DNA from: Owenia fusiformis
Taxonomy: Eukaryota; Annelida; Polychaeta; Sabellida; Oweniidae
Length of the DNA stretch: 64,000 nt
Reading direction: 5' to 3'
NCBI GenBank assembly: GCA_903813345.2
Contig: CAIIXF020000007.1
Span: forward strand, 7,569,730-7,633,729
How positions within the stretch are numbered: position 1 is the stretch's first letter; each line of letters opens with the position of its first letter. This document shows, in pieces, positions 1 to 15,000 of this stretch. The notes below the pieces were generated by a model. The model made no database searches and was not told where the DNA came from. It worked only from the letters and a program-made list of their open reading frames with translations. A program made the position numbers and the translations under genes.

Positions 1-2
1 AC

Positions 3-3000
3 CTTTAACATCTGCTCATTAACAGCTGCTAGGATTGAGACAGAACCAAATACCAGCTTGAATAACTTCAGATACAAATTGGACCTCTCCATGTTAGCTG
101 GAATAGCAAAAAGGTAAATTTAAACATGTAAATTCTCCAAATACCAATATATGGTCTTTTTCAACTTAGTAATGACAAATAAGATACAGGAAGAAATTAT
201 CACATACATTTGGTGTAAATGTAAACTCAAACAGCACCAAATAAAAAAGGTAAATTTTTCTTTCAAACACGATAGCATCTAAAATATAGCTCAGCCTAAG
301 ACAAATCCTCAAATAAAAGCAATCCTTGATTCCTTCAAATAAAACGATTGGCCATATTTCTGTAAGGATGTGCATTATACTGTACAATATCATATTCTAT
401 TGTTGTGAGATGTTTCATTAAAAAACAATTCATAAAAAATACATACATCCCATTTCTTCGAGACGCTTCAACAGATATTCTACGAGGATTGTAGCAAATG
501 TAGCAGATGTGGTGGGGTTAGCTAAGAATGAGTTGGCCACAATTTGCAGGGCATAGTTATGATGTATCCTCTCCACCATATACTCCACAGTTGTAGAGAA
601 AATCTCACGGAACGTATTAGGATTCATCAAGGTAAACTGAAAAACCAAATGTTTCAAACTAACAGATATAAGTACTTTACAGGTACAGTAAAACCTGTTT
701 AAACAGAACACCTGTAGGACAGATCAAGAGTGTTCGGATTAGCAGGTGTTCACATTTTAAGATTTCTAAATATGTGGGCCAATGGTAAATAACAAAACTC
801 AGAAACCTTGTCCACATTGACAGGAGTTCCAATAAGACAGTGCTCGAGTTTTACTGTAGTTACATACATAAATTAACATTGACTAGTTTAATGCATTAAC
901 TTTGTTATTCACACCTATAAGCTTTACATCAGATAGATAAGTGACTGAACTATGCTTAGTAAAAGTTTGATGCATTTTCAAAGAAAAATAAAGGTTTTGC
1001 ATTCAATTATCAAATGTTCAAATTTTTTTGGACCACCCTGTATATGAGACAATATTAAACCATGCTTTACATACCACTCCTGCAAAGTGTTCCAACACTT
1101 CCTTTTCTTCCTTCATGCGAACAGTCTGTACGCTGAAAAATATGATTTACATAAAATGAAAACAAGTCAAACACTTTTGTCAATAAACCAAAGTACATGT
1201 AACTTATATGTACATGACATTTGGAGGTTAGAAAATATGATTTACAGGAATGTCTCCCTGTAAGGCAAATATTCCTTTTTTATTTCTGCAATGTCATGTT
1301 AACCTTGAAAAATAGCCATCAATAGCTCAATGTCATAGCTAAGAAATAAACATTCCAACAAAAAAACTTTCTGTCCTCATAAAAAAGAAAGATGCTTGGT
1401 GATTGAAAACTTTCTATAGTATTAAATGCTCTACAATCACATTATATTAGTTCAAAAACAACAGATTCTGGAACTGTATATTATACAGTATAAACAAAAA
1501 ATAGTGGGGTTGCTCCAGGTCCCTGAATAATAAGCTAACAATGACCTTTCCATTTAAATTGTCCAAGATTCCTTGCACCTGTTCACTGGACTGTACTTAC
1601 TTGGCAGGTCTGATGTAGGCTTGACCAGCTGCTGTCATATTAACTGTGTAGATATCTAAAGCCTTCAATGCATGCTTCACAAGGCGGACAAACACAAGTG
1701 TCTCCTTGGGGAGGAACTGCTTGTTCTGTGTAAATGTGGCATCTAAATCAATAGTTGTTTGTACAAATATGGCATTTACTCAAAATAGTTTTGTATATCA
1801 AGGAGGTATCTAGATACCACAACAATTTGAGTTATGTTGCATAACTATGGCATTGATAACAATCATCTGTTTGGTTTAAATGTAACTTTTTCTTTTTCTT
1901 AATGTACACAATTGAAAGTCAGTATAAAGTACCTGTACACAAAATCAAAAAAGTAAAACTCTACAAACCTGTGCCAGGAGCTTTACATGAGGCTGTCCCC
2001 CAAGTTATTGTTTTCACCCCACAGACTAATGTTTTCACCAGGCTCCTACAGTCAGAAACAGAGTAATTGGCCCCTTTACCAGTCTACAAATACACAAAAT
2101 AATATGATTATGATATAATAGTTTATCACATCTCAAACTTTAATGATGGACATGAAAATGATGGAAAATGAAAATAAAGGATACAATAGTCTGAATTCTC
2201 ATGGGATAAATGGTGGTGAGTATGATATATTGGATATCACCCCTCAAAAATGAAATACACATTAAAACAAATTTCCTTCAGTTTGAAAAAAAATAAGCCA
2301 ATGTTACAAATACATAATAATATTGAAGTCTTAATAGCACATGAAAAGTATATGTATCCTACAACGAGTTAAAGTACAATAAGTGGGAAGAACATGTGTT
2401 TTACAGTAAGATATAGTTCAATTCTGATGTCCTCATATTAACTATTGAAAAGGTTTGACTGAATCTTTAAAGTCCCCGTCTAAAGTTTGAAAATATTTTT
2501 TTATCATTCATGTACTATTTGTCAGGACTTAAAAAGTGATTTTAGAGATTTTTGAACAAAAATAATTTTTTGAAAAAAAAGTTGTGAGCATTTCATTTCT
2601 CAAATATTCAAATTTCCCGCCATTTATCAAAAAAAGTTGAAATTTCAAAATCATCAAATAGTTCTTAATGCATTTCAAAAAAGATTATCTTTTTAACACC
2701 AATGCAAAGATTGAACAAAGGACACACTATTATAATAGCAAAATGCCATATTTAATGGGCCACTTCAATGTTTTAGCATATCAAAAATATTTTGAAACAT
2801 TAGTGATGTCACTAAGGTAGCAAAAACTTTTTGAAAAAAATTGAAATTTTTTTTTCGATGTCAATCTTTTTTAAATATGCTAGACTTTCATAAAAAACCA
2901 ATGTTGATTGTCTAACCAGGTTAAAAGGAAGAATAAATTATGTTTTAGATATCATTGTACCATTGGTTTCTATGAGAACTAAAATTTTGAAATGCATTTT

Positions 3001-6000
3001 TCTCATAACCATTTTCATGCACTGATAAGTTCATTTCTCGCTTATTTATGAACCGATTTTCTTAATTTTTTCGGCAAAAAACATGGGAGGATGAATGCTA
3101 TGCATTGGTATGAATTGTGGCTAATTAGAAGATATGAGTGACCTCTAAAAGTTGGTTTTAAATAAGTTCACAAATTTTGGAACAAAAAGTCTATCAAAAA
3201 CCACTTTTTGAAATTTAAAAAAAAGGTTTCACATATCACACTTTGATAACATTGGGTAACACTACAATATAAGCCAAAGTGGTTTAAACTTTATATGGGG
3301 CCTTTAAAGAGGTCATCTGCATGTTTTAGATAGTATTTAAAGTACTTATCAGATTATTTGTAAACAGACTTATCTTTTCATGTTACAATACACACTTCAT
3401 AAGTCTTTATCAGGGTTGGTCTACTCTTTGTGTGTCATATACATCTTAGATGTAAAATAATTATTTCTTATTCACCAGTAAATCATCAAGAAATGTATAA
3501 TGTTTAGAATTTGGATTAAAAACAGTAACATTTAAGTGATAGCTTTTACTGTGTTTATTAATTTAGATTCACAAGTTATTTGGATTAAGGAACCATTCAC
3601 TGAATTTAATTAACCAGTAGAGGAAATTTTCGCATTGTCTCATAGTTATATGATAACCCCTGCTTAGCCTGTTATCTTATCTTATTCACACAGTCTCATA
3701 AAAGCTAAACATTTGTAAAATAAAATACAAACCCGTCTATTGGGTATCCAAAACAACAGCCTTATAAATCCAAACATGGATTTAATATATGGATTGTTTC
3801 TTGGAGTTTTGTTTGTATCAAGTTGCACGTCGGAAGAATCTAAGGATGTGAAAAAGAGGTCACCTGTGGTTCAGACGCCATTGGGGGTCACGTATCCAGT
3901 TAGGACGGCAAAGGAAATACGACAACTTCAGGAAACTGGGGTCCTTGCACCTGGCGATGTCATAGAGATGCAAAATGGAATATGGGAATCGCAACGAATT
4001 ATTGTTAACGTTTCCGGAACTGAGGAAGCTGGGCGGAGGATCTATCTGACTGCCCAAACTCCCGGAGGGGTAAGCCTGAGAGGGAAGTCATACATCCGAA
4101 TGAATGGGAACTACATTGAAGTACGTGGGGCACTTTTTGAAGGAACAAGCTGGGAGAAACACTACCCATTTCAATTTTCCAAAAACACCCATCACAACCG
4201 TGTGACAAATTGCCTGGTACGTGGATTTAACCGTGAAGACTCAGTTTCAACGAAACATTACTGGGTCGAGTTATGGGGTTCATATCATACAGTAGACTGG
4301 AACGCTTTTGAAGGGAAAGGTATGCACAATGGTGAAATTGTACGTGTGAAAGGTGACCCGTCAGAGGTAAGGGAATCATGGGGACATTATATCGCAAATA
4401 ATTACTTTGGAGCAAGACCAGATGTGCAGACAAATTCGGCAGAGGCTATTCAAATTGGGATGAAGAACAACTTTCAGGATTTAGAAACAGTTGTAGAAAA
4501 CAATGTGTTCTATAACTATGATGGCGAGATAGAAACTATCTCTGTAAAAGGTTAGTTTTATTTAATACTCACATCTACCCAGTTTAAATATCCAAACTCT
4601 TGCCATATAAGCTTGGTCTCTGGTTAAAATTGTGTGAAAAATGAATATGATTCATTAAGGCCAAATTCTTGACTCAAACTTCTAAAATCCTATTTCTAAT
4701 AGTATTTCTAATTCTATGAGTGGTTGTATAGACAAAAACTGAATTCATTTCATTAAGACTTCCAGTTATTTTCTATCTGAACATTGGGTCTATAAAATTA
4801 TATAAAGAAAGACTGAAAATAATACTCAGTAAAGAATATTGAGATTGATAAAATGTTTTGAACTGTAATATGCACTACCTTTTATTTGAATTTTCAGGTA
4901 GTAATTGTACGCTACAATACAACACATTCATCCAGAGTAAGGGGCTACTTTGTCTTCGTGCTGGAGACAGAAACGTTGTCCAGGGGAACTACTTTTTCTG
5001 TGACAACAAAAAAGACTGTGGAGGGATACGCATCCATGGTAACGATCATCGGATCTTAAATAACTATGTCGAAGGTGAATACTCTGCATCAATGGCACGA
5101 GGTTCAATGATAGTGCATTCTGGGAACCCTGAAGCTGGATCAAATGGCGACAAGAGACGAACACAGCGATCATTAATTGCGTTCAATTCTTTTGTGAAAT
5201 GCCGTCGTTGTATAATCATTGGAGAAGGTGGCGAGGAATACCCGAGAGACAATATAATCAGTAACAACGTAGTATGGGGCGAGAATCCACTTGTCACACT
5301 TATCGACATTGAAGATGGCGCCGTAGACAATGCCCACAATACATTATTTGAGAGTAACATAGTATCTAATGGATACTCATTTAGGACAGGAAATGGGATC
5401 CGTCAGACAGCCCCTCGACTGGTGAGACACCCAGTATTCCAGTACTACACTCCCTCGGCAGAAAGCACTGCACTGATACGCCAGGCCCGTGGTAAGCAAC
5501 TATAGTATACATATAGTTTTTACATGTATTGTATTTTGTAAGAGAATTGTAATCTAAAGTAAATTGCTTTGTAAACCTAAAAACTAATCTCTTACTTTAA
5601 TAAGATGCAGATAGTATTGCACTAAAAATAAAGTATTGGAATACAAAACCTCATTTTTTTATTAGGAAGTGTATAATGAGTAAAATATTTGATTGTTTAT
5701 CAGGAGAATACAGACGTGCTACTACTGAAGACATCAGTGGCAGATGGCGTGCAATGCCTACTGACATAGGAGCTGCCCTCTATGAAGCAAACACAAATGA
5801 GATCCCCACAAGACGTCCTTTAGGACCATCAGACGTTGGACCTGACTGGTACACTCCTACACTGATCAACCCACAAGAACACTGGGAACAGTATGACTTC
5901 TCCCATTATGACGATTTTGACTTCTCTCAAGAGGGTATCAAAATACCAAAGGTCAAGGTCAAAGATGGCAAGGTTATTAAACCAGAAATGAAACTAGATT

Positions 6001-9000
6001 AACTAATCTGAGTTATTACCCATAATGCTCCTGAGCTGTCTGCATCTTTTACAATGAAAGAAAAATATTTACTTTTGTATATATCTGTATTATTATTATT
6101 ATTATTATTATCATTTATTTGCCTGTATTTAAACAGAGTAGTTTAACACATTAATTATAAATTACAATCTATGTATTGTGAAATCGAACATAAAAATAAA
6201 CCAATCTATATTATGAACATTTTTGTTATTTTGTTTGAAACACAAACTTGCGGTATTACCTGATTGTCTAAATACAGTCAATAACTAAGAGCAACCTGTG
6301 TTACCTACATAGGCTCTCATCATGCGTGACCTTTTGTTTGTCATACTTAAGATGATTTTAGATATCTCTATCATGTCCTCTCTGTCAACGTTAACTTCGT
6401 TGAATGCAAATAGAACAGATGTTCTTGAATAAGCATTAATGTATTTCCTTGTGATTAATGTCAGTTTGGCATGCTCATCTGAGTACGCGTTGCAAGAATT
6501 CAGAAAGTGGTCAATTGTTTCTATTTCAAATAAATCACATAGCACACATATACAGTTAATACCAGAATTTTTAACGCGAAGATCATGACAGTCCGTGGCG
6601 AGGCGCATTATGTTTTTACATGGTAAGAGAAGTTCTGGTTTTAGTCTTGATAACGTCCACCAGGCAGTTGGCTTCATAAGACCTGCTGACGTCTCGCTGA
6701 TATCGCAAATGTTCTGACATATTTCGTGCCTATTGTACATTGAGCTTGTTGTCCTAAAGTCTCGTCTTATCTCGCAGCCTATTAAGTCTCTAATCTTGAG
6801 CTTCCAAGCAGGTTTTGTTGGGAAAATGGCAGAGGTAAGCATTTCTATGACTGCCTCTTCTAGGTTGAACCGCTGTACACATTGCCACATTCTTGATATA
6901 GGTGAATTCCATGATGGCAAGCTGCTCGTTACTATCTGAGTAAGTCTTAACATCATGAGTTGTTTATAAATGTTATTCATTGGCAGACAAAGTATTCCGA
7001 AAAACATCAGCAGTCGATCGTACATGATTTTCATTTGTATTGGCATAATCCCAAGGGGCATAATTGAAGTTGGGTTACTACTATTCTTGGGCAAAAATTG
7101 TATGCGCCTGCAAATTTGGCGTTGTGTTACCTCTAGCTGCTCAATTTCTCCTCTCTTATAGTCAATTATTTGATCCCCATATAACATAGTTGGGATGCTA
7201 AAACTATTGTACAATTTGGCACTAACAATAGGTGTCAACCCTCCAGATTTACTACCCAAACCAAATAAGGAGTACATTTTCCTTTTCCCATTGGAGCTTG
7301 CTCGAGCTACGTGGTCTTTAACATTTCCCGAGGTTGATAATGGTATACCGACGTGTAATGCACTAGTTACGTTCTTAATGTTCTCTTCACCCAGTTTAAA
7401 ATTAAACTTGGAGTTTGATGTGTCTCCATATGTTAAAGCAACGCACTTATCTGGATGTAGTATATATCGCCATCTATTACTGTGCATAAACGCCATGTCA
7501 ATAAGCGTATTCATAGCGTTCGGAAAAAGTGATATGAGTGCAATGTCATCGGCATAGGCTGTAATTCAAAACATGAACAGTTTTGAAATAAAAATGGGAA
7601 TGATTTTTGGATAAAAACCAAATAAAGTATAAATGAACTGCAGAATATTGTTTGTGTAAAACTGCATTATAGAAAGGTTTTGCACAATGGGTTTTAGCTA
7701 AAATGTATGTGCAACCTCATCTTGTTTTATTTGAAATGCTATGTATAAATCTGGTGAATGCATTGTTGATTTTAGATACGTTGAGCTAAAAACATTGTGC
7801 GAAACCTCCCTAATAACACGAAAATTATAAATCAAGAATAAGATAAAACAGAAAAAGTTCTAAAAATTAATAAAGTAAAGCAATCAGAGGGGTTTCTTAC
7901 CTTTTCTTTTTCATCTTTCGAGTCAGTAACTGTAGTTCCAGGTTTATCATCTTTCACATCTGGCTCTTTCTTGATCTCAATAGTAGGTGGAGGGGTGGGG
8001 GTCTTGCTTGTTGAATCATTGGTGGGGCGACTGATATGAAAATTTTGAATATTTTTAGTGTGTATAAAGGGGTGTTCAATGAGTCAATGATTTATTTTTT
8101 TGGAATTGTTGGATAATTCACAAATTACCCATTTTTCAAAATTAATTTGTACATTACAAATTCACTTGAATCTAAAAAATATTTCATGATAACTTGTCCC
8201 CTATGATTGTACGCTATATGCCTTATATTCTATTTTTCACTATTTTATGTCTTATCTCAATGGATATAAGATATCTTAATCTGTAAAAAAATCAACTTAC
8301 CATTTAGACATAATAGCAGGTAGCTGTAGTTCTGCTATAGTTTTAAACTTCATCACAAACACGACTAACATTCTCATCAACAATTCCCGGCCCTAAAAAT
8401 ATGAACAAAATTACCATTTAAAAACATTTTATGAACAAGAGGCTCGGAAAAATGACCCTGATAGTGCAAAGCCATGAATAACTGGCACTATTGAAACCCA
8501 CTTTTTCTCAATTGAGTGTCCACTGTAATCCACTTGCATTAACCACTATTATAATAACATAAAGGAAATAAAATAAAAATAAAAATGGAGAAAAATACAC
8601 CATTCTTTCAACACTTTACACTATGAAACACAGAAACTTACATTTCCAGTTTCCTGTTCACTACGCTGACCAATACATTCTACGAGATTCAATAATAATT
8701 TACAGGACATTGTCTGAATGTTGCTGGGTAGAGTTTCATCATGGACATTCTTGGAGAAGAGATTCACTGCCATGGAGAGTTCATTAAGAGGCAAGGACTG
8801 CCTCACATGGTGCACTAAGTCAGCTAGGGTGCTATAAGCCAGTGGCCTGCAATGAAAATAATACCCAAATTGATAAGTCTGCAAGTGATATATGCTAAAT
8901 ATGAGTAAATACAACAGAACTCATAAATGAACCTATATCCATGTAGTGGCTCTAGAGATTCAACTTTACATGGAGACATGTATATGTTCAGTTATCAATT

Positions 9001-12000
9001 CTGGGGTATCCCCCTCTTTTATACCCTGCATACATACTAGTTTGATAGCTGTGTATACTCTGAATAAAATTTAGGATATCACTTTTTCTGAAGACTACGG
9101 CAAAATGCCTTAGATACTATGATAAAAGATATAAATAATATGTGTATACTCTGAATAAAATTTAGGATATCATTTTTTTCTGAAGACTATAGCAAAATGC
9201 TTATGAGATACTATGATAAAAGATACAAATAATATCTTTTTGCTTGACTAACTGCTTCGTTACCTTGCATTCAGTCCTCATTAGTAGTCTCATCGTATTT
9301 TGTATTTTCTTAACTTTTACATGTGATACATAGTCACATATTTTTAATGGCAATTGGTAGCCCAAGCATTGAAAATACTCAAAACTTGTTAAAAATCCAC
9401 TGGCACCCAGTTGAGAATTTGGAAATTCATGAAATTTTTTTCAGTGTTTGATAAATGACAAATCTAGCATATTCACCTGAGTGACTCATGCGTTGTCCAG
9501 CCAGATCCAATCAGAATGTTCTCGTCAAACAGCTTATCAATGTGTGGAACAAACCCTGGCAAATAAATACAAAATATCGTGTGAGTGTTTGATTGAAGGC
9601 ATGTACATGTATAGATGAATGAATGAACTCACAAACCAATAGATTATTTATTTTGAATTTCAATGGAGCAAGCTCTAAACTGCTTCTTTTCAGAAAGGTC
9701 TGTTCCACAAATAATGTCTGAAGTATAATAAATAAATATTCATCAGAAGGCTTCACAAAGAAATTATTAATATTTAAACAGTACTAATGAAAAAAATATT
9801 AATATTCTAACTCACGATTTCTGAGATCAGTTGCGAGTATATGACGTGCTGCTATAAGTAGCTCCTTCCTCAGATGAGCGACCTCTAGTGGACAAAGAGT
9901 AAACAACTGTAGCATTCCGCGCACCATCTGCTGGGAATGTGTGTTCACAATTTCCTAAAAAATACACATATATAATTATATGTTAATATAAATAAATAAA
10001 TATACAATAAGGATTATACTTCACTGAAATTGAGATGTAGAAATGAGGAATGAAAAATGTGGAAATATGCAAGCTAACATAGTACATTAATCAACTCAAA
10101 ATTCTGTTATCAGCTATTTTGTCAGACTTTCATGAATGTAATAAACTTTTGAACATTAAAATATTGTTGACCTTCATTGCATGGGAAAATATAAAACTCA
10201 AAAGAAAAAAATTACAGCATTTAATGCAATTCATTTAAAGTGTATACTATGTACCTGATACATGCGAATAATGTATGCAAGGAAGGATAGTGTTTTGATC
10301 TGGGCAGCTATAAAGTCCACAAAAACCTCTTTATTGAAGGCTGGGTTTCCTCTGCAAAAGAAAACGTTTTATTCAGTTAGTTGTATTCCCTTATAACTTA
10401 CCACATATGATTTAGTAAATATATTATACATTGAAACTTTTTGTTCAGGTCACAAGGTGAAAACAAGGCATTAACATTGCAAAATGTCACCACCATTTCT
10501 TAAAGATGTCAAGCGCCGATCACCAACTGCCGATCACCAACCGCTGTCACAAAAAATGGAGACCATCACAATATGTCACCACTTTTTGGTGTTGACATAA
10601 AAATGGTTTAGCTCTAGTCTAGCTACAACACCTTCTGATTCCCACTACACACCTTTCGACAAGTGATGAAGTAGACAAGGAGGAGGGGAGGGGGTCAGAG
10701 ACTTGAAGTAAGAATAGTTTGACTCTTAAAATCAACATTTCAACATACAGATAATTGATTAGCTAATGCTTGTCACTTTTTGCTCATATTAACTTTACTT
10801 ATACTTTGGCAGAGACATACCTGTGTTGTGGGGATGGTTGGAGAATGATAGTGTTCATAATGAGAGGTATGAAGTCTGCAACATCACTGTGTACACTCTG
10901 TTTGTATAATTGATACATCAGCACCACTATGATTGGCAGTTCTGCTAGGACCTTCAGCGATAGCACTGCTCTGGGGATTATATTGCACTGAAATTGAGAT
11001 ATATGCCATGGGGATTATATTGCACTGAAACTGAGATATATGCCATGGGGATTATATTGCACTGAAACTGAGATATATGCCATGGGGATTATATTGCACT
11101 GAAACTGAGATATATGCCATGGGGATTATATTGCACTGAAATTGAGATATATGCCATGGGGATTATATTGCACTGAAACTGAGATATATGCAGGGATGTC
11201 ATTAGAATTCATGAAAGGAGGATCATTGGCATATAAAGGAGGAGCAATACTGTAAGATGGCTGCGCGGTGCAAACTAGGGGGTCTGGGGACATGCCCCTC
11301 CAGAAAATTTTGAAATTTAGACCCTCTTTGGTGCATTCTGAGCATATCTGAGCACAACATTTTCAATAATAATATTTATAATACATAATTCATTCATTTC
11401 TGACGCATGATCAATCTCAATGAAATATAAAGATCAACATTCAATAGTTTGATATGTATTTTTGACTTGTAATATTTTATTTGTTTTCAAATGTTGCCCT
11501 TTGTGCTTCCTCACTATGATGTGAGATAATCCCAAAAAGATCAATTGTATTAATTAAACAGTTTGTTTTCAAGATTATGTGTAATTGTTAATAATAGTAT
11601 CCATTGAAAGTTGGCAGGACACTGATAAAGGTTTTTTGCTACTGACCCATTAATCTCAAAGCAATGATGTTTTGGTTTTAGAGGTCAATCAAAATGGTGG
11701 CCGAATTACTGTAAGATAATTATCTCAGTGTTTCTCTAAAACACTACTGATTATCTGCCTATTACACTTAGATTTTGTCTTCACAAGGTAGGCCAATTTA
11801 TATTCTTTCATTTGATATGTTTAACTGAATTGAAAGCCGGAGATTTTCATCTGAAAGCCGGAGAATTCTCCGTGACCCGGCTTGTAATGACATCCCTGTA
11901 TATGCCATGGGGATTATATTGCACTGAAATTCAGATGTATGCCATGGGGATTATATTGCACTGAAATTGAGATATATGCCATGGGGATTATATTGCACTG

Positions 12001-15000
12001 AAATTGAGATATATGCCATGGGGATTATATTGCACTAAAATTGAGATATATGCCATGGGGATTATATTGCACTGAAATTGAGATATATGCCATGGGGATT
12101 ATATTGCACTGAAATTGAGATGTATGCCATGGGGATTATATTGCACTGAAATTGAGATATATGCCATGGGGATTATATTGCACTGAAATTGAGATATATG
12201 CCATGAGGATTATATTGCACTTAGATTAAGATATATGCCATGGGGATTATATTGCAATGAAATTGAGATATATGCCATGGGGATTATATTGCACTGAAAT
12301 TGAGGTATTGTGGATCATACTGGACTAAAATTGAGGTATATGGGGATTATATTGACCTGAAATAAAGAAATTGAAAATTGAGATATCTTGCACCAAAATA
12401 TGGATATTTCTTTTTATATTTCTATTTAACACTGAAAAACAGTGATTAATTTTATTTCTAGAGTCCCGTGATTTGTTAGTACATGTATATTGAGCTTTAG
12501 ATTGAAACTAAGCCAACCTAATCTTTTACATTTTGTGAGTAACCGAAAACCTTGATGCACTTTCTCGTATTTATATAATTTGTATATAGCACCATAAACC
12601 TCAGTTTATATAACTCACCGATACCTGTTGACCATCAGAATTCTTTTTATCAGTCATAATCGTTGTCATGGTGAAGGTCTCTGCAAGCATTGTTTCCACA
12701 TTCACCTCAGACATTTCTTTAACTTTTACTTGTGCACGAGGCTCAAATATCTTAGCTAGGTGGTTTGGGAGTTCCTTGTAGATTGTCTTGACAAAATGCA
12801 AGAATTTCTGAATCTGAAATGAGTAGAGTAAAACATTGCAAAAGATTATCTGTAAATATTCAACTTTTAATATTTTGTTTAATTATGTGAGTAAATGCAT
12901 GAACTGTAGTTAGATTTCACAATATATCACTTTAAGTGCTGAGGAGGTTTCCAAGTGTAATATATGTGGGATAGAAGAAGTACTATTGCAACACCACAGC
13001 GAATGAAGAGTACAGTAGTACTATAGCATTTGATGGGTTGGTTTTAAAATAAGAGTCAGCCATATTTATGACTACAGCCCATAAACTTTTAGCTTGTTTA
13101 TCACTCTTGATAATAACTTTTTTGAAAACTCTCACTATCCCAGAATACCACAATAACAGCATCATCTATCTTACTCACTAAAATCAAATAACTTCATTAT
13201 TTTTCAAATATTTTATGATGCATCAAGAGATTCCATTTCGATATTCACTAAGGCCCTAAAAACTATAAATTATGGTAAAGCTTAAAGGGTCTATGGTCTG
13301 ACATACCTCTTGGTTCATCTGTGGCCTGTACTGTTTATGAAGCTCCATAATGATCCGCAATGCAACCAATACATTTTCTTCATTCTCTTTCTGTAGAAAG
13401 AAAAATCAATTTTTAACTTCTTATTCAAAATTAATTGATCTCACAGGCATTCTGCCATTTCATGTGTATCGTACATATACACATTTTACAATATAAACTT
13501 AAATAAAAATTGACATTGGACCATTTAATTAGAAAGTTAACCAAATAATCGCAATATTTTCTTTTTTAACTTCAGAATTTTCTGACAAAAGGATTTCTGA
13601 ACCCCTACTCCGTCCTCTTTGAATACTATTATTATTATTAGATGCTTGATGACCAGATGATTGGTCACTTATCAAAGAAATATGAAAACCACAACATTTG
13701 ACTTAGTACATGTTACATTTACCTTTATGATCTGTTTTATGTAGCATTTTAAAGTTATTATTCCAATCTACAGACCCAAGTTTGGGAAATTATGATTAAT
13801 AAATGACACCCTCACAGTGACCAGGGGTTTCAATAAGCACAGGCGGATGGCGAAAACGCCTGTTCAAATCTCAATTACGCCTGTTCAAATATGTAGAAAT
13901 AAAATTCACTGTTACCTAACTTACCCTAAATCATTTTAGTGAAATAAGTTTCAGCCTGTTGAAATTGCCAAAAAGCCTGTTGAAAAAATATTTGTTGAAA
14001 CCCCTGAGTGACCCTTACATACCTCAAGGAGACCAAACATGATTGGTAGAATCTGTTTAACGTAAGGCCGGAGATGCTCATTGGTTGGAATCCTATGAAG
14101 AATTTCAAGTAGGAGTTTGCGTAATTGTTGATTGTTCTGCTCTGCCACAAATTGAGGTTCGCCATCTTGTAAAATCTTGAGAAATACACGCATTGCATCT
14201 TGCAAGAATTGTTGATATTGAGGGGATGACGTCACTGTCTGAAAAAGAAGTAATGGAAGAAGTTAGCACACACGAAGATGGATTATTCCCTTTCACTGAT
14301 TCAGAAAATATAGGGCACAATTTTTTTGGGATACATGAACATGTAAAAAGTCATTATTTATATTTGTTTCTGGCTTTCGGTAATAAAAACTTGACTTAAC
14401 TCGTGAGTCACTGACTATTAAATAAACTATTTTCTTTAGAAATATGATAATCCAGCTTGTTTGACTTCCTTCCGCTTACCTCAAAGTTTTCACTAAGCTC
14501 TTGGGCTGCTTTTAATTTCTTTTCTACACCTATAAAATAATACAAATGTTCACATTTTGTACAGGTCATATGACCCAGATGCTTTTTCCTTGATACTGTT
14601 TACTTCAGGTTTTATACGATAACTAAATGTAATAATATTTTTCTGACACAAAAAAGAAATTTGCAAGCAGCATATACAATTGACCTAGCATTGTATCCCT
14701 TACGATCTGAAATATAATATCTCCTAATAAATCTGTGATATGTTATTAAACTGGTGAAGTTATTTCAAATTTAAAGTGTGAAACATTTACAGAAAATTAA
14801 TACATCATTGTAAAAATCCTGTTTTCCTGTATCACGGGATGTCATCGCCTGATTTGGTCAATGTTAGGGAGCAGGTCGTTTTTACAATAAATTTCAATAT
14901 TTTCACACAAAATATTTTTTTACTGAAAAACTGCTCATTCGCAGAGAAAATGTACTAGCACATGCAATGACAATGTCAATCATGCTTCTGTACGAAATTC

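Noticed and set aside
3740-3775. Upstream TTG-initiated extension of the lyase (36 bp)
   Set aside because: No ATG; the first ATG at 3776 has good context and starts the hydrophobic leader directly.
3776-6002. Bacterial contamination explaining the PL6 gene
   Set aside because: Clean GT-AG introns in the coding frame, a polyadenylation signal, and TRRAP exons 12 and 13 flanking it on the same sequence.
7195-7557. 120-codon plus-strand open frame
   Set aside because: Shadow of the LINE reverse transcriptase frame on the minus strand.
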